Source of the DNA: Methanosarcinales archaeon
GTDB lineage: Archaea > Halobacteriota > Methanosarcinia > Methanosarcinales > Methanoperedenaceae
Length of the DNA stretch: 64,000 nt
Direction of reading: 5' to 3'
Assembly: GCA_905339155.1 (NCBI GenBank)
Contig: CAJPFJ010000001.1
Span: 1 to 64,000, forward strand
Shown here: in pieces, positions 27,815 to 37,044 of the stretch
Position numbering within the stretch: position 1 is the first letter of the stretch
Layout: each line of letters starts with the position of its first letter
Made by a program: the position numbers and the translations under genes
Notes under the pieces: generated by a model
Seen by the model: the letters and a program-made list of their open reading frames with translations, nothing else
What the model was told of the DNA's origin: nothing
The model's database searches: none

Positions 27815-28795
27815 TTACAGATTCCTGAAGGAATATTTGCGACTGCCGCAACCTATTATTTCAGCGGCTTCCAGATGTATCGATGGATCTACTCCCCATA
27901 CGTGGTATATCGACTTGCCGTTTATTTTCATTCGTTCATTTATCAGGTCAATTGTAGCAGCATCAATAGCTACCGGATCTGTTCCTGCAAGTATTCCAAT
28001 ATCTTCCACAAAACGCTCACCTGAAAAATTGAAGCAATCACATCCCGGTGTAAGATCATAAACCCAGTTGATATAACCGATACGCCCTTTGAGCGCCTTG
28101 ATGGGGCCAAGCGCTGCTTGCCCTAATCTTTTTTGCATTTTAAGAGATGCATCCTGGGGAGGGATGATCGCCTCGTTCTGGCAAGCATCTGCGCAGGATA
28201 ACTCTCCGCAGCATTTTGAATGGTCTATCCGGGGCGGATCTATTGCTCCCCATGGGCAAACCTCTACGCAATCACCGCACTGGATGCATTTTTCAGGATC
28301 AATGGAAGGTTTCCCCACCTCATGGACTTTGATTTTTCCAGCCCTGTCAAGACAGCCCATGCCAAGATGTTTGACGGCGCCGCCAAACCCGGAGGCAGGA
28401 TGTCCTTTTCCATGAGAGATGACTATCATAGAATCAGCTTGTGCGATACCGGAGGCGACCGTAATACTGTCAAGAACATCCCCATTGATCTTTATCTCTC
28501 TTCCATCTCCACCCCTTAATCCATCCGCCACGATAAAGGGAGCATTCATACTTGCATGGGTAAAGCCGTTCATAGCAGCCCCCTGAATGAGTTCTGCCGC
28601 ATTAAGCTTCATTCCTCTGTATAATGTCGTTGTATCAGTTACAAAGGGTATGCCGCCTTCTTTTATTACAAAGTCCACCACCGTTCTTACAACAACAGGC
28701 CTCACATGAGTTGTATTGCCATATTCACCCGGATGTATTTTTATCGCTACAAAATGCCAAAAAGTAGACAATATTTTAAATATTAGTATGTACAT
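27815..28795 (-). CDS. DUF362 ferredoxin-domain protein, 5' end replaced at the element junction
   Basis: 326 codons. The DUF362 domain begins abruptly at VAIKIHPGEYGNTTHVRP (residue 16). ISHGKGHPASGFGGA follows, and two 4Fe-4S motifs, CIQCGDCVEVCP and a second variant SCADACQ, lie at about 190-230. DUF362 proteins normally carry about 45-55 residues before the VAIK strand. Here only MYILIFKILSTFWHF precedes it, encoded in AT-rich DNA that also holds the integrase start. I read this as a host gene split by integration, and the protein may not be functional. Confidence 0.8.
   Translation of the reverse strand: MYILIFKILSTFWHFVAIKIHPGEYGNTTHVRPVVVRTVVDFVIKEGGIPFVTDTTTLYRGMKLNAAELIQGAAMNGFTHASMNAPFIVADGLRGGDGREIKINGDVLDSITVASGIAQADSMIVISHGKGHPASGFGGAVKHLGMGCLDRAGKIKVHEVGKPSIDPEKCIQCGDCVEVCPWGAIDPPRIDHSKCCGELSCADACQNEAIIPPQDASLKMQKRLGQAALGPIKALKGRIGYINWVYDLTPGCDCFNFSGERFVEDIGILAGTDPVAIDAATIDLINERMKINGKSIYHVWGVDPSIHLEAAEIIGCGSRKYSFRNL
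28740..28762. other. Predicted attachment-site junction (host/element boundary)
   Basis: Host-like coding for the DUF362 domain stops at about 28745-28750. Beyond it the sequence turns AT-rich and leads within about 60 bp to the integrase ATG. The att core should be a short direct repeat located here and again at the far end of the element, outside the window. The exact core cannot be set from one end. Confidence 0.5.
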
Positions 28796-28805
28796 ATGTA
28801 ATACT

Positions 28806-30149
28806 ATGACTGAATCAAAATTAAACCTATTTCTTAATGCATTATCTGATAAGCAACGAAGTGAGAATACAATTATTAGTGCAAAAGGTGCCTTAATAAA
28901 GACACAGGAATTTATAAAGAAGCCTTTAGAAGATGCTACTTATGAAGAATTGATGGGTTACATCAAATATGTAAGAGAGAATGGTTCACCAACAACCGAT
29001 GAACGTACCAACAAAAGAAAAGATAGAGGATTGGGTAAAAACAGCATTCATACTATAGAGTCAAAATATATCCAATTTTATTTTTGGCTCTTTAATCAAA
29101 CAGATGAGTCAAAATATAATAAATTAGTTAGACAGCTTAAGGATATAAGAGTCAATAAACCAAAAAATAGCGTCACGTCTCAGGATGTCATATCAATAGA
29201 AGAGATAAAGAGATTGTTGAATATTGCCACATTGGAAAGAGATAGGTGCATTTTAGCTTCATTTTGGGAATCTGGTATGAGATTAGGTGAATTTCTCTCA
29301 TTAGATAATAAAATGGTTAACATGGATGAAGCAAAACAGGAAGTTACTTTTTTCATACCAAATACAGATGATAAAGATGATAAAGATGATGATGCAAGGT
29401 CAAAAACAGGTGCAAGAACTGTTGTATGTGTAGATATTTACAGTTTTGTACAGGATTGGTTCAGGTGTCATCCAGATCCATCACCAAATAAAAAATTCAT
29501 GCCATTTTCAAAAAATTGTATTAGAAAAGTAATAAAAAAATGGTATATCAAAGCTGGAATCAAAAAACCATATAATGTGCATATGTTGAGACACTCAGCA
29601 ATAACATATTGGGTTGAACTTGGACTGAATCCAATCGAAATAAGTTATCGCGCGTGGGGCATACCAAATAGTAATATGTTGGCTACATATATTCATGAAT
29701 CAGAGAAAAGAAAGGCCAATGCTTATAAAAAATCAAAAGGAAAAGAAACAGATGAAAATAAATCAAATAATCTTAGAATTGATATATCCATTGCTTGTAT
29801 CAGATGCGGTCATTTAATGATTTCTGGTTCTGGTAGTGTCTGTAAGAGTTGTCAGGATGTTGAAAATATTAATAGAGAAAATGACGAACTTAAAAATACA
29901 ATGGATAAATATGCTATCCAGAACGAAATGCTACAAAACGAGATGAAATCTATGCAGAAATTCATGGCAGAATTGATTGTAGCGATGCCATCTGATGTTG
30001 TGAAAAAATTACAAAAGATAGAGATACAAACAGATATACATCCCCAGAAGCCCTATGTAATAGCTGATAAAAACGAGCAGGGACGTTTGAATCGTGAATA
30101 TATTCAAATAAGGAAAGAAGAATACAAAAAGAAGCAAGGTGTAAAATGA
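28806..30149 (+). CDS. Tyrosine recombinase (integrase) with zinc ribbon and coiled coil
   Basis: 447 aa from the ATG at 28806, with an alternative at 28788. An N-terminal SAM-like core-binding domain (1-110) is followed by the catalytic domain: Arg159 (ESGMRLGEFLSL), Lys200 (RSKTGART), His259-x-x-Arg262 (HMLRHSAITY), Trp284 in the usual His position and Tyr295 (ATYIHES). An added tail has a zinc ribbon (CIRCGHLM and CKSC, about 335-355) and a coiled coil (REN/ELKNTMDKYAIQNEMLQNEM). The gene starts next to the host junction, as in many integrative elements. Confidence 0.93.
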   Translation: MTESKLNLFLNALSDKQRSENTIISAKGALIKTQEFIKKPLEDATYEELMGYIKYVRENGSPTTDERTNKRKDRGLGKNSIHTIESKYIQFYFWLFNQTDESKYNKLVRQLKDIRVNKPKNSVTSQDVISIEEIKRLLNIATLERDRCILASFWESGMRLGEFLSLDNKMVNMDEAKQEVTFFIPNTDDKDDKDDDARSKTGARTVVCVDIYSFVQDWFRCHPDPSPNKKFMPFSKNCIRKVIKKWYIKAGIKKPYNVHMLRHSAITYWVELGLNPIEISYRAWGIPNSNMLATYIHESEKRKANAYKKSKGKETDENKSNNLRIDISIACIRCGHLMISGSGSVCKSCQDVENINRENDELKNTMDKYAIQNEMLQNEMKSMQKFMAELIVAMPSDVVKKLQKIEIQTDIHPQKPYVIADKNEQGRLNREYIQIRKEEYKKKQGVK

Positions 30150-30301
30150 CCACAATATGTGAATACTGTGGAAAACCATTTACCAGCTACAATCTTGCTA
30201 TTGTCCATCTTCGTTTTTGCTCTGTTAAAAGAATAAAAGATGATGAAATAGCAGATTTGATGAAATATCCAAGAAGTGAACGATCTGTCGAAATAGATTA
30301 A
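30146..30301 (+). CDS. C2HC zinc-finger microprotein
   Basis: 51 aa beginning MTTICEYCGKPFTSYN. Cys5 and Cys8, then His21 and Cys25 (HLRFC) give a C2HC finger. The start overlaps the integrase stop by 4 bp (ATGA), so the two are translated together. It may be a recombination directionality factor or regulator of the integrase. This is inference from position only. Confidence 0.65.
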   Translation: MTTICEYCGKPFTSYNLAIVHLRFCSVKRIKDDEIADLMKYPRSERSVEID

Positions 30302-30410
30302 TTATTCCGACACTTTCAATCAATTTTAACCAATTCCGAAGCCATAAGGATTGCGTAGGAACCACGATCTTATTCAACCTATAGATTAATGCCTACAAAA
30401 AATCCTGTCC

Positions 30411-30515
30411 TTATTTTCTACAATAATAAGAACAATTGACGGTGACTCTTTGACATCCAGCTTTACAATTTTTTGGCAAAGTCACTACAAATTTCTGCTT
30501 TTGATTTTGTTTCAT
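30411..30515 (-). CDS. 34-aa Cys-rich microprotein
   Basis: It reads MKQNQKQKFVVTLPKNCKAG and then CQRV and CSYYC, with four Cys as CxxxC...CxxxC (residues 17, 21, 28, 32). The ATG overlaps the stop of the upstream membrane-protein gene (ATGA at 30512-30515) and CAGGAAC lies upstream, both as in the rest of this operon. A paired CxxxC layout suggests a metal-binding or disulfide-stapled peptide. It is the last frame of the CPBP operon. Confidence 0.45.
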   Translation of the reverse strand: MKQNQKQKFVVTLPKNCKAGCQRVTVNCSYYCRK

Positions 30516-31069
30516 GAATAAATGTTCCTGATCCTATTTTTCGTATCCTTACTATTATTTTCTATTGAAATATAAATGTAAAGTACCCATAGAATCCAGA
30601 ATAAACCCCAAATTCCATAATGCAGTCCATAAGCTGATGATTCTGTCCAACCTCTTGTCATCAACATCTGAACGCTATTAAAGGCATCAGAACCCTGTAT
30701 AGATGGATTAAGGGATGATAAGTTAAGGAATGTCATAACAATTCCAGCAACTAATATTAATCTGTTAGGATTGATTAAAGTGAGTATAATTACACCAAAG
30801 AATATAAATATTGACGGGAACATGTAAAATAGCCAATATGATAATGTCGTTGCTTTAGATGCTTCCGAGAAACTGATAATGGCATCTGTCGAACCAGTCA
30901 TCAACCCCGTCTCGTAATCGCCTATCTGCCAACCATTTAATTTGGCGATAAAACCATGTAGAAGAGGATCATGTACAAAAGTACCAAGTGTAAGCGCAAT
31001 GAAAGTGATTAATATAACCATGTAAATAAAATTATTGGACTCTGTTCTATTTTGTCTTTTTATTTTCAT
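30512..31069 (-). CDS. Multi-pass membrane protein of the CPBP operon
   Basis: 185 aa with about four membrane helices (residues 15-33, 73-98, 103-118, 148-167). An extracytoplasmic stretch after helix 1 contains FVHDPLLHGFIAKLNGW. The two close His residues and the Asp (HDPLLH) vaguely recall zinc-protease motifs but do not match HExxH. Not recognised. It overlaps the preceding gene by 4 bp. Confidence 0.6.
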   Translation of the reverse strand: MKIKRQNRTESNNFIYMVILITFIALTLGTFVHDPLLHGFIAKLNGWQIGDYETGLMTGSTDAIISFSEASKATTLSYWLFYMFPSIFIFFGVIILTLINPNRLILVAGIVMTFLNLSSLNPSIQGSDAFNSVQMLMTRGWTESSAYGLHYGIWGLFWILWVLYIYISIENNSKDTKNRIRNIYS

Positions 31070-31674
31070 ATTGTCCTCACCAGAACTCTATTATAATTAC
31101 TGAATCCCACAAGATAAATACTTATCACATTACCATTTTTGTTTAAGCGAAGCATTGCATTGCCAGATTTTATATAGGTATTAGATTGTGTAAATTCGAC
31201 TATGTAATTTGAGGTAGCCGTTCTGACATTAACTGTATTTTGTGATGCTGGAATTACATTTATAACATTGCCATCTATAGAAATCTGTCCTACCTTATCG
31301 ATACCAAACGACCCTATTTTCTGTTCGAAAATTACACTCTGATATAATCCAGCCGTAATTGTTCTGATTCCTGGCATAAAAAATGATTCGCCAAGCTGTA
31401 CCTGCCGACCTGTAATTTTAATATAATCTCGTCCTTCACCAACTGGAATTATATCATTCTGACCATACTGTACCTGATGACCTTTGATATTCACACTATT
31501 ATTATTTACAAATTTTAAATCAGAATTTATAATAGTTCCATTATTGATATAAAGATGCTGTGGGTAAGCCGTAAGAACAACACTCGTACTTAACATAGTC
31601 AAAGCTAGCAATGTAGTAAGAACAAGTGCTTTCATGAATCCAGACTCTTCTGTTCTTCCTCTTCGTTGTCTCAT
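31066..31674 (-). CDS. Exported or signal-anchored beta-rich protein
   Basis: 202 aa. A basic N-terminus (MRQRRGRTEES) and one hydrophobic helix (about 16-36) precede a domain of short strands with many Asn, Gln and Ile residues. Two related segments are visible (NIKGHQVQYGQNDIIPVGEG and KITGRQVQLGESFFMPG), an internal repeat. Not recognised. It overlaps its neighbours by 4 bp on each side, so it works with the CPBP protein and the 185-aa protein. Confidence 0.6.
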   Translation of the reverse strand: MRQRRGRTEESGFMKALVLTTLLALTMLSTSVVLTAYPQHLYINNGTIINSDLKFVNNNSVNIKGHQVQYGQNDIIPVGEGRDYIKITGRQVQLGESFFMPGIRTITAGLYQSVIFEQKIGSFGIDKVGQISIDGNVINVIPASQNTVNVRTATSNYIVEFTQSNTYIKSGNAMLRLNKNGNVISIYLVGFSNYNRVLVRTI

Positions 31675-32459
31675 GTTCTGGCTCCAGTTCTTGATCCTTT
31701 CTTACTACTACTGTAATAAGCTATGAATAGTATCATTATGATTATTGCTACAATGTAAAATGTTAAGCTGTCTACCTTATTTGATAAAAGTAAAACGCCA
31801 GTGTTGTATACACCATGTACTATTATTGTTGACATTATATTTCCAGTGTACCATAAAAGTCCAATTGTAATGGTTGCTATCATAATAAGCACCAAATACA
31901 TCGAATTTGGTACACCCTGTGCGATAAATGTAGGTATATGTGTCGCTACCCACAGTAAAGTTGCAAAAATCCACGCAAATCCTAAATTCTTAAAAATACT
32001 ATTTGCCGCATAAGGTGCCAAGATTCGATATCCAGCTTCTTCAGAAGGTGCAACTACAAGCCATTGTGAAATTATATTAACAGACATCGCTATCGATGGA
32101 GTTATTACACTTGCAGATAATATTGTGGCACTTGATGAAAAATCAGGAACAATAGCTGCACTTTGTTGAGTAAATGAAGTAATTAGTCCAGCCAAGAAAA
32201 CGGCTACAATACCACCTAAAATTCCTATAGGAATAACTGTGTCCATATGTTTGTTTGACCATCCTATAGCTGCAAGGTCTTCGTCTGAACTACCTTTTCC
32301 ACCTACTGATGCGGCAAGTGCAAAAACCATAATAATCGGAATGCCAAAAACGATATACAGAGGATCTTTAAACATTAATGTCAAAATTACGATAAACAAG
32401 CTACTGAGTATCAAGTATCCAGTTGTTGACGTTGATGATTGTTGCATTAGTGGTTTCAT
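31671..32459 (-). CDS. CPBP-family intramembrane metalloprotease (Abi/Rce1-like)
   Basis: 262 aa with seven or eight membrane helices. The three family motifs are in order: Glu140-Glu141-x-x-x-Arg145 (SEEAGYR), His174 (WVATHIPTF) and His215 with Asn219 (VHGVYN). In bacteria such proteins process bacteriocins and immunity proteins, and eukaryotic Rce1 trims CAAX proteins. On this element it may process a co-encoded membrane protein or peptide. It is the first gene of a four-gene chain with ATGA overlaps. Promoter-like TATATATAC lies upstream (about 32495). Confidence 0.85.
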   Translation of the reverse strand: MKPLMQQSSTSTTGYLILSSLFIVILTLMFKDPLYIVFGIPIIMVFALAASVGGKGSSDEDLAAIGWSNKHMDTVIPIGILGGIVAVFLAGLITSFTQQSAAIVPDFSSSATILSASVITPSIAMSVNIISQWLVVAPSEEAGYRILAPYAANSIFKNLGFAWIFATLLWVATHIPTFIAQGVPNSMYLVLIMIATITIGLLWYTGNIMSTIIVHGVYNTGVLLLSNKVDSLTFYIVAIIIMILFIAYYSSSKKGSRTGART

Positions 32460-32570
32460 ATTAGGTCAGCTCATACTGGATTATACAATCCATGAGTATA
32501 TATACGTTGTCAATTGCGATAGGTGTAGGCTTAATTTTTGATTAAAAAAAGTTAATTTTATCCTGTTATT

Positions 32571-32897
32571 TTATTGATCTTCATTTCTTTCAGTTATATT
32601 TGACTTTGATTTAAGTTTAAATGTAATATCTGCTAAATACATAGCGGCTAATGGAACTGAGACACCTACAATAAACAAAAGTGTCAGAAAAACAACAAAT
32701 ATAGCCACTGCAACAAAATTATTGATAAGCGTAACAAGGTCTACGCTACTCATTATTGCTGCTGACACTACCGATCCTACAAGACCTACAAATACTGCGC
32801 TTACTGTTAAGCTTGATCTGTTCATTTTTCCACATTTAAGATATCCATAAATAAGACCCGTACAGATTATTAAATATATTAAGTATTCTTCATACAA
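32571..32897 (-). CDS. Small multi-pass membrane protein
   Basis: About 108 aa with three hydrophobic helices and a charged tail (LKSKSNITERNEDQ). The TTG at 32897 is preferred because GGTGATTAAA stands directly before it, the SD pattern used across this element. The longer frame starts with the GTG inside that SD (32906). It follows the ribbon-helix-helix gene by 13 bp. Not recognised. Confidence 0.55.
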   Translation of the reverse strand: MYEEYLIYLIICTGLIYGYLKCGKMNRSSLTVSAVFVGLVGSVVSAAIMSSVDLVTLINNFVAVAIFVVFLTLLFIVGVSVPLAAMYLADITFKLKSKSNITERNEDQ

Positions 32898-32910
32898 TTT
32901 AATCACCTTT

Positions 32911-33057
32911 TTATTTATTTTGAAGCCAGGTTTTTAACAACTCAGTTATTTCTTTTCCCATCGATAATTTCAATTCAGCACATTTTCCTTTAAATTTAAG
33001 AAAAATATTTTCATCGAGATTTCGAAACGTTTTAATGACTGAGCTTCCTGATTTCAT
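32911..33057 (-). CDS. Ribbon-helix-helix DNA-binding protein
   Basis: 48 aa beginning MKSGSSVIKTFRNLDENIF. A short beta strand (SVIKTFRNL) is followed by two helices (ENIFLKFKGKCAELK and MGKEITELLKTWL), the Arc/MetJ-CopG plan. It is likely a dimeric repressor acting locally. It is the first gene of a small pair with the downstream membrane protein. Confidence 0.6.
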   Translation of the reverse strand: MKSGSSVIKTFRNLDENIFLKFKGKCAELKLSMGKEITELLKTWLQNK

Positions 33058-33113
33058 GTTTACAACTATGACACATTACTATAAAAAGATTTTCATTTAA
33101 AGCCTAATAAATT

Positions 33114-36100
33114 TTAAGAATTTCTTAGCTTTCTTTGGACATGTTCAACATATCCTTTTTTTGGCCATCTTCTATTCTTTAATATTATTATTAGAATAGA
33201 TACTACAATAAAAATAATTACATATGTTGAAAATGACATGAATTTTTCTGTCATAGAACGAGGAGGTGCTATCGTAAAGTAAGCGGTTGATTCACTTTTC
33301 TGCATGCCATATTCTACAATCGCTTTTAGAACATAATTACCATCTTTAAGATCGAGTTTTCTTGTTATTACATATGTTTTGTTAGGTTCAATCATTTTGG
33401 ATTCTGTTTCAACAAATGCTACAGCACCATTCGGATCTTCTCTGACATTATAATATATTACATATTCTTGCTTAACAGTTCCTTCATTAAGAATATAAAT
33501 CTGCATTGTAGTATTATTAACATATGCCCTAACTGCTGGCATATTAGTCTTACCCATGATGTTTTTTATCAGTTCTTCAGGACTCCAAGAACCTCCGCCT
33601 CCACCACCTCCGCCTGAAGTTGAAGTTGAAGGTGTCAATGTCAATGTAAAGTTCTGTGAAACATCAGATCCATTCACAGTTACATTGCTGACGTTGTTAT
33701 CGTATCCAGATTTCGAGATTGTAAATGAATAGGTACCATTAGATACAGATGAAAAGTTGTAGTGACCTGTTGAATTAGTGGTATTGGTTCCACCTGAATA
33801 AGAAACGAGTGCTGAAGTTACTGGTAAACCACCTGTCAAAACTTGACCTGAAATGTTGTAGGTTAGTATAGTGATGTTAGATGTTATTGATTTTGTATTC
33901 ATGCTTATTGGAGTTAAATTAAGGCTTCCAGTACCAGTATTATTATAGGAATAGATACTTATGTTCGACCAGTTATTTTCTCCAACAGTATTATTCATGA
34001 ATGTTGCTGTAGTTCCATTTGTCCAAGTGCCATTATGACTAACATTATATGAATCTGTAATATTACCAGATCCATTACTCCAAGAATAATTTACCCAGAA
34101 ATTGCCTGTTGTATTTGTAAGATTTATTGGTGATGGTGGAATGAAATTCTGAGGAACATTTGTGATTGTCACATTAAATGCTTGTGTTGAAGTTGATCCA
34201 TATCCATCTGTTACATTGATGTACCAATCATAGATTCCAGCATCAGAATATCCAGTGATCCATGATACTATACCAGTACTGTTATTAACAGACCACTGAG
34301 TAGCATTATCATCAAAAATTCCAGTGTCAGAATCAGCATCTGTGTAATTCGCATCTATTGAAAGTGTTTGACCTTCATTTATTACATAAGATAAATTTAC
34401 ATCCGATATTATAATAGGATTATTTGATATTTGTGAGTTGTTTATCAAAGCTGAACTTAGAGTATTATCAGTTGAATTATAAGCGTAAATAGTCAAATTC
34501 TGCCATGCATGTGCTGATAAAGTAGTGTTCCTGTATGGTAATGTATTGTTTATCCAGATAGTGCCATTGGTTGAATTGTAAGAGTCAGTAACGTTGCCTA
34601 TACCGGTTGTCCATGTGGTGTTTATATAGAAATTACCCATGGTAACTGTATCGATTATTGGAGTTCCTGGATATTGAAGAATATTATTTACTGTAACTAT
34701 GAATGTGGATGTAGAGATACTACCATAACCATCTGTTACGTTGATATACCAATTATATACACCAGCATCACTAAAACCAGTAGACCATGATACTATACCG
34801 TTAGAATTAACATTCCATTGTGTGGAGTTGTCATCAAAAGTTCCAGTGTCAGAGTCAGCATCTATGTAATTCGCATCTATAGTTAGTGTTTCTCCTTCAT
34901 TTATTACATAAGATGTATTTATATCAGATATTATAATAGGATTATTGGGAACCTGAGTGTTGTTAGTTAATGCTGATACACTCAGGTTGTCATATGAGTT
35001 ATTCCACGCATAAACTGTTATATTTGACCAGCCATGTGCGCCTACAGTTGTGTTTTTGTAAGTGATAGATGAACCATTACTCCACGTTCCATTTTGGCTT
35101 ACATTATAGGAATCAGTGACATTACCAATACCTACAACCCACGATTGATTTACATAAAAGTTCCCTGTTACACTTGAATTCATAGTAGGAACTGGTGGAA
35201 TGAAATCTATGTTGTAAACTGTTACTGTAATGGTTTCAGTAGTAACTGCACTATAATTATCAGTTGTATTGAATATCCAATGATATACACCTGAGTCAGT
35301 GTAATCAGGTGTCCACGAAAAAGAGTTACTTGTTAAGGTACCTTTTGTGTTATTTGATGCATAAGTCAATAGATCGTTATCAAGGTCTGATGAAGTTATA
35401 GTGAAGGTAAGTAACTCACCTTCATTAACTGATTTGTCACCTATCGCATTCTGAATTGGTACATTGTTGGGTATTTGAGTATTGTTAGTGAGTGATGTTA
35501 AGCTTAGAGTTCCAATATCAGATGAGTTATAAGCATAGACTGTAAGATTCTGCCACGCATGTGCTGATAAAGTAGTGTTCCTATATGGCAATGTGTTATT
35601 TATCCACACTGTACCATTAGTTGAATTATAACTATCAGTAACATTGCCTACGCCAGCATTCCATGTGGTATTGATATAGAAATTACCCATTATAGTACTA
35701 TTGATGACTGGGACAGGTGGAATAAAAGTTGAACTACTTGTTTCATTAAAATAAGTCATATTAAACCCAGTCCAAAGACCAGTTGAATTTCCACTTATAA
35801 AATATATTTTTGAATCATTAATAAAAGTATCTGCTACACTATTTAGTCCTATATCTGGTAGTCCTGAAACAATAGCATTGTCCGATTGCCATTCTTCACC
35901 AGTCCAATTAAAACCAGTGAACATTCCACTACCATTGCCCGTGATCAAATAACGGACTGAGTTATTTTCAAAAATTGTAGCTTTTGCATAACTACCTATA
36001 TCTGGTAGTCCCGAAACAATAGCATTGTCCGATTGCCATGTTGAGCCAGTATAATTATAACCCATAAAAAATCCTGAGCTGTTACCAATGATCATATACA

Positions 36101-37040
36101 ATGTTGAATTATCAATAAAACCATATGGTGCTGAGTTAAATCCAGGATCTACTAATCCTGATATAATACCTGCGTCAGATTGCCACGCACTGCCAGTCCA
36201 ATTATAACCGCGCAAGTCTCCTGTATCATTACCTAGAACAAGATACAAATTTGAGTTGTAATTAAATACTGAAGGAATTGAACTTTTGATTCCTGCGCTA
36301 GGTAGTCCTGAGATAATAGCTGTGTCCGATTGCCAAGTTGATCCAGTATAATTAAAACCTAATGGCTGCCCAGTTGTTCTTCCAGAAATCAGATATGTTT
36401 TTGAATCGTTTGTAAAAATTGTAGGTGAAGAATATCCACCTACATCTGTTAATCCACTTATAATAGCATCATCCACCACCCACGAATTGAATATAAAAGT
36501 AATACTGTCAGTTGATGCAAGAGAAGCATAAGGTGTCGTCTCAAAATTAAATCGAATTTGTCCTCCGATATTGGAATACCAATATGTTGATGGATCGGCA
36601 TACCACTGATTTGTGCCATTATCGATAAGCACAGTTGGTTTTAAGTTGTCAAAAATAAAGCGAAGTTTTAATACACTATTTGGAATGTTGATATATCTTT
36701 GTCCAGTTCCATTTGCTACTGATTTTGCAACTACATCAGCTTTTGTCGTTGAAATATTAAATGAAATTCGATCTGGATAAGTATTAACAGTGTCTATTAT
36801 AGATCGTGGAAGAACTAATGTATCATCATTTTTTTGAAAAATCAAATGTGACGCATTTGCTGAAACTGAATAAGTGTAATAATCAGGATTTGAAACATCC
36901 AATTCCAAGTCTGTTATGATTTTTGAATTGTTCCAATTATTATAATAAACCGTTGGTGTTTGTGTCCATGCAAAAGCTGGTTGCACCATAAAAACTAAGA
37001 ATACAAACAAAATATTTATTTTACTTATATTATTATTCAT
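33114..37040 (-). CDS. Giant membrane-anchored surface protein with repeated domains
   Basis: 1308 aa. A signal peptide (residues 8-24, ending PAFAW) is followed by a beta domain. Next come five tandem repeats of about 53-55 residues (WQSD-x-x-I-SGL ... GN-x-x-G-x-x-x-GFNWTGS; about 190-430) like a partial beta propeller. Four or five copies of an Ig-like unit (NFYVNxxWxxGxGNVTDSYN) alternate with cadherin/dystroglycan-like domains (VNEGE-x-L...). A carboxypeptidase-regulatory-like domain (ISGQVLTGGLPV), a Gly linker and a C-terminal domain with one membrane helix (ending KNRRWPKKG) complete it. It is rich in N-glycosylation sequons. Probable role: adhesion or particle/cell-surface structure. 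Confidence 0.8.
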   Translation of the reverse strand: MNNNISKINILFVFLVFMVQPAFAWTQTPTVYYNNWNNSKIITDLELDVSNPDYYTYSVSANASHLIFQKNDDTLVLPRSIIDTVNTYPDRISFNISTTKADVVAKSVANGTGQRYINIPNSVLKLRFIFDNLKPTVLIDNGTNQWYADPSTYWYSNIGGQIRFNFETTPYASLASTDSITFIFNSWVVDDAIISGLTDVGGYSSPTIFTNDSKTYLISGRTTGQPLGFNYTGSTWQSDTAIISGLPSAGIKSSIPSVFNYNSNLYLVLGNDTGDLRGYNWTGSAWQSDAGIISGLVDPGFNSAPYGFIDNSTLYMIIGNSSGFFMGYNYTGSTWQSDNAIVSGLPDIGSYAKATIFENNSVRYLITGNGSGMFTGFNWTGEEWQSDNAIVSGLPDIGLNSVADTFINDSKIYFISGNSTGLWTGFNMTYFNETSSSTFIPPVPVINSTIMGNFYINTTWNAGVGNVTDSYNSTNGTVWINNTLPYRNTTLSAHAWQNLTVYAYNSSDIGTLSLTSLTNNTQIPNNVPIQNAIGDKSVNEGELLTFTITSSDLDNDLLTYASNNTKGTLTSNSFSWTPDYTDSGVYHWIFNTTDNYSAVTTETITVTVYNIDFIPPVPTMNSSVTGNFYVNQSWVVGIGNVTDSYNVSQNGTWSNGSSITYKNTTVGAHGWSNITVYAWNNSYDNLSVSALTNNTQVPNNPIIISDINTSYVINEGETLTIDANYIDADSDTGTFDDNSTQWNVNSNGIVSWSTGFSDAGVYNWYINVTDGYGSISTSTFIVTVNNILQYPGTPIIDTVTMGNFYINTTWTTGIGNVTDSYNSTNGTIWINNTLPYRNTTLSAHAWQNLTIYAYNSTDNTLSSALINNSQISNNPIIISDVNLSYVINEGQTLSIDANYTDADSDTGIFDDNATQWSVNNSTGIVSWITGYSDAGIYDWYINVTDGYGSTSTQAFNVTITNVPQNFIPPSPINLTNTTGNFWVNYSWSNGSGNITDSYNVSHNGTWTNGTTATFMNNTVGENNWSNISIYSYNNTGTGSLNLTPISMNTKSITSNITILTYNISGQVLTGGLPVTSALVSYSGGTNTTNSTGHYNFSSVSNGTYSFTISKSGYDNNVSNVTVNGSDVSQNFTLTLTPSTSTSGGGGGGGGSWSPEELIKNIMGKTNMPAVRAYVNNTTMQIYILNEGTVKQEYVIYYNVREDPNGAVAFVETESKMIEPNKTYVITRKLDLKDGNYVLKAIVEYGMQKSESTAYFTIAPPRSMTEKFMSFSTYVIIFIVVSILIIILKNRRWPKKGYVEHVQRKLRNS

Positions 37041-37044
37041 GATT

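Noticed and set aside
30512-31069. M50-type zinc protease call for the 185-aa protein
   Set aside because: HDPLLH is not HExxH and the second metal motif is missing.
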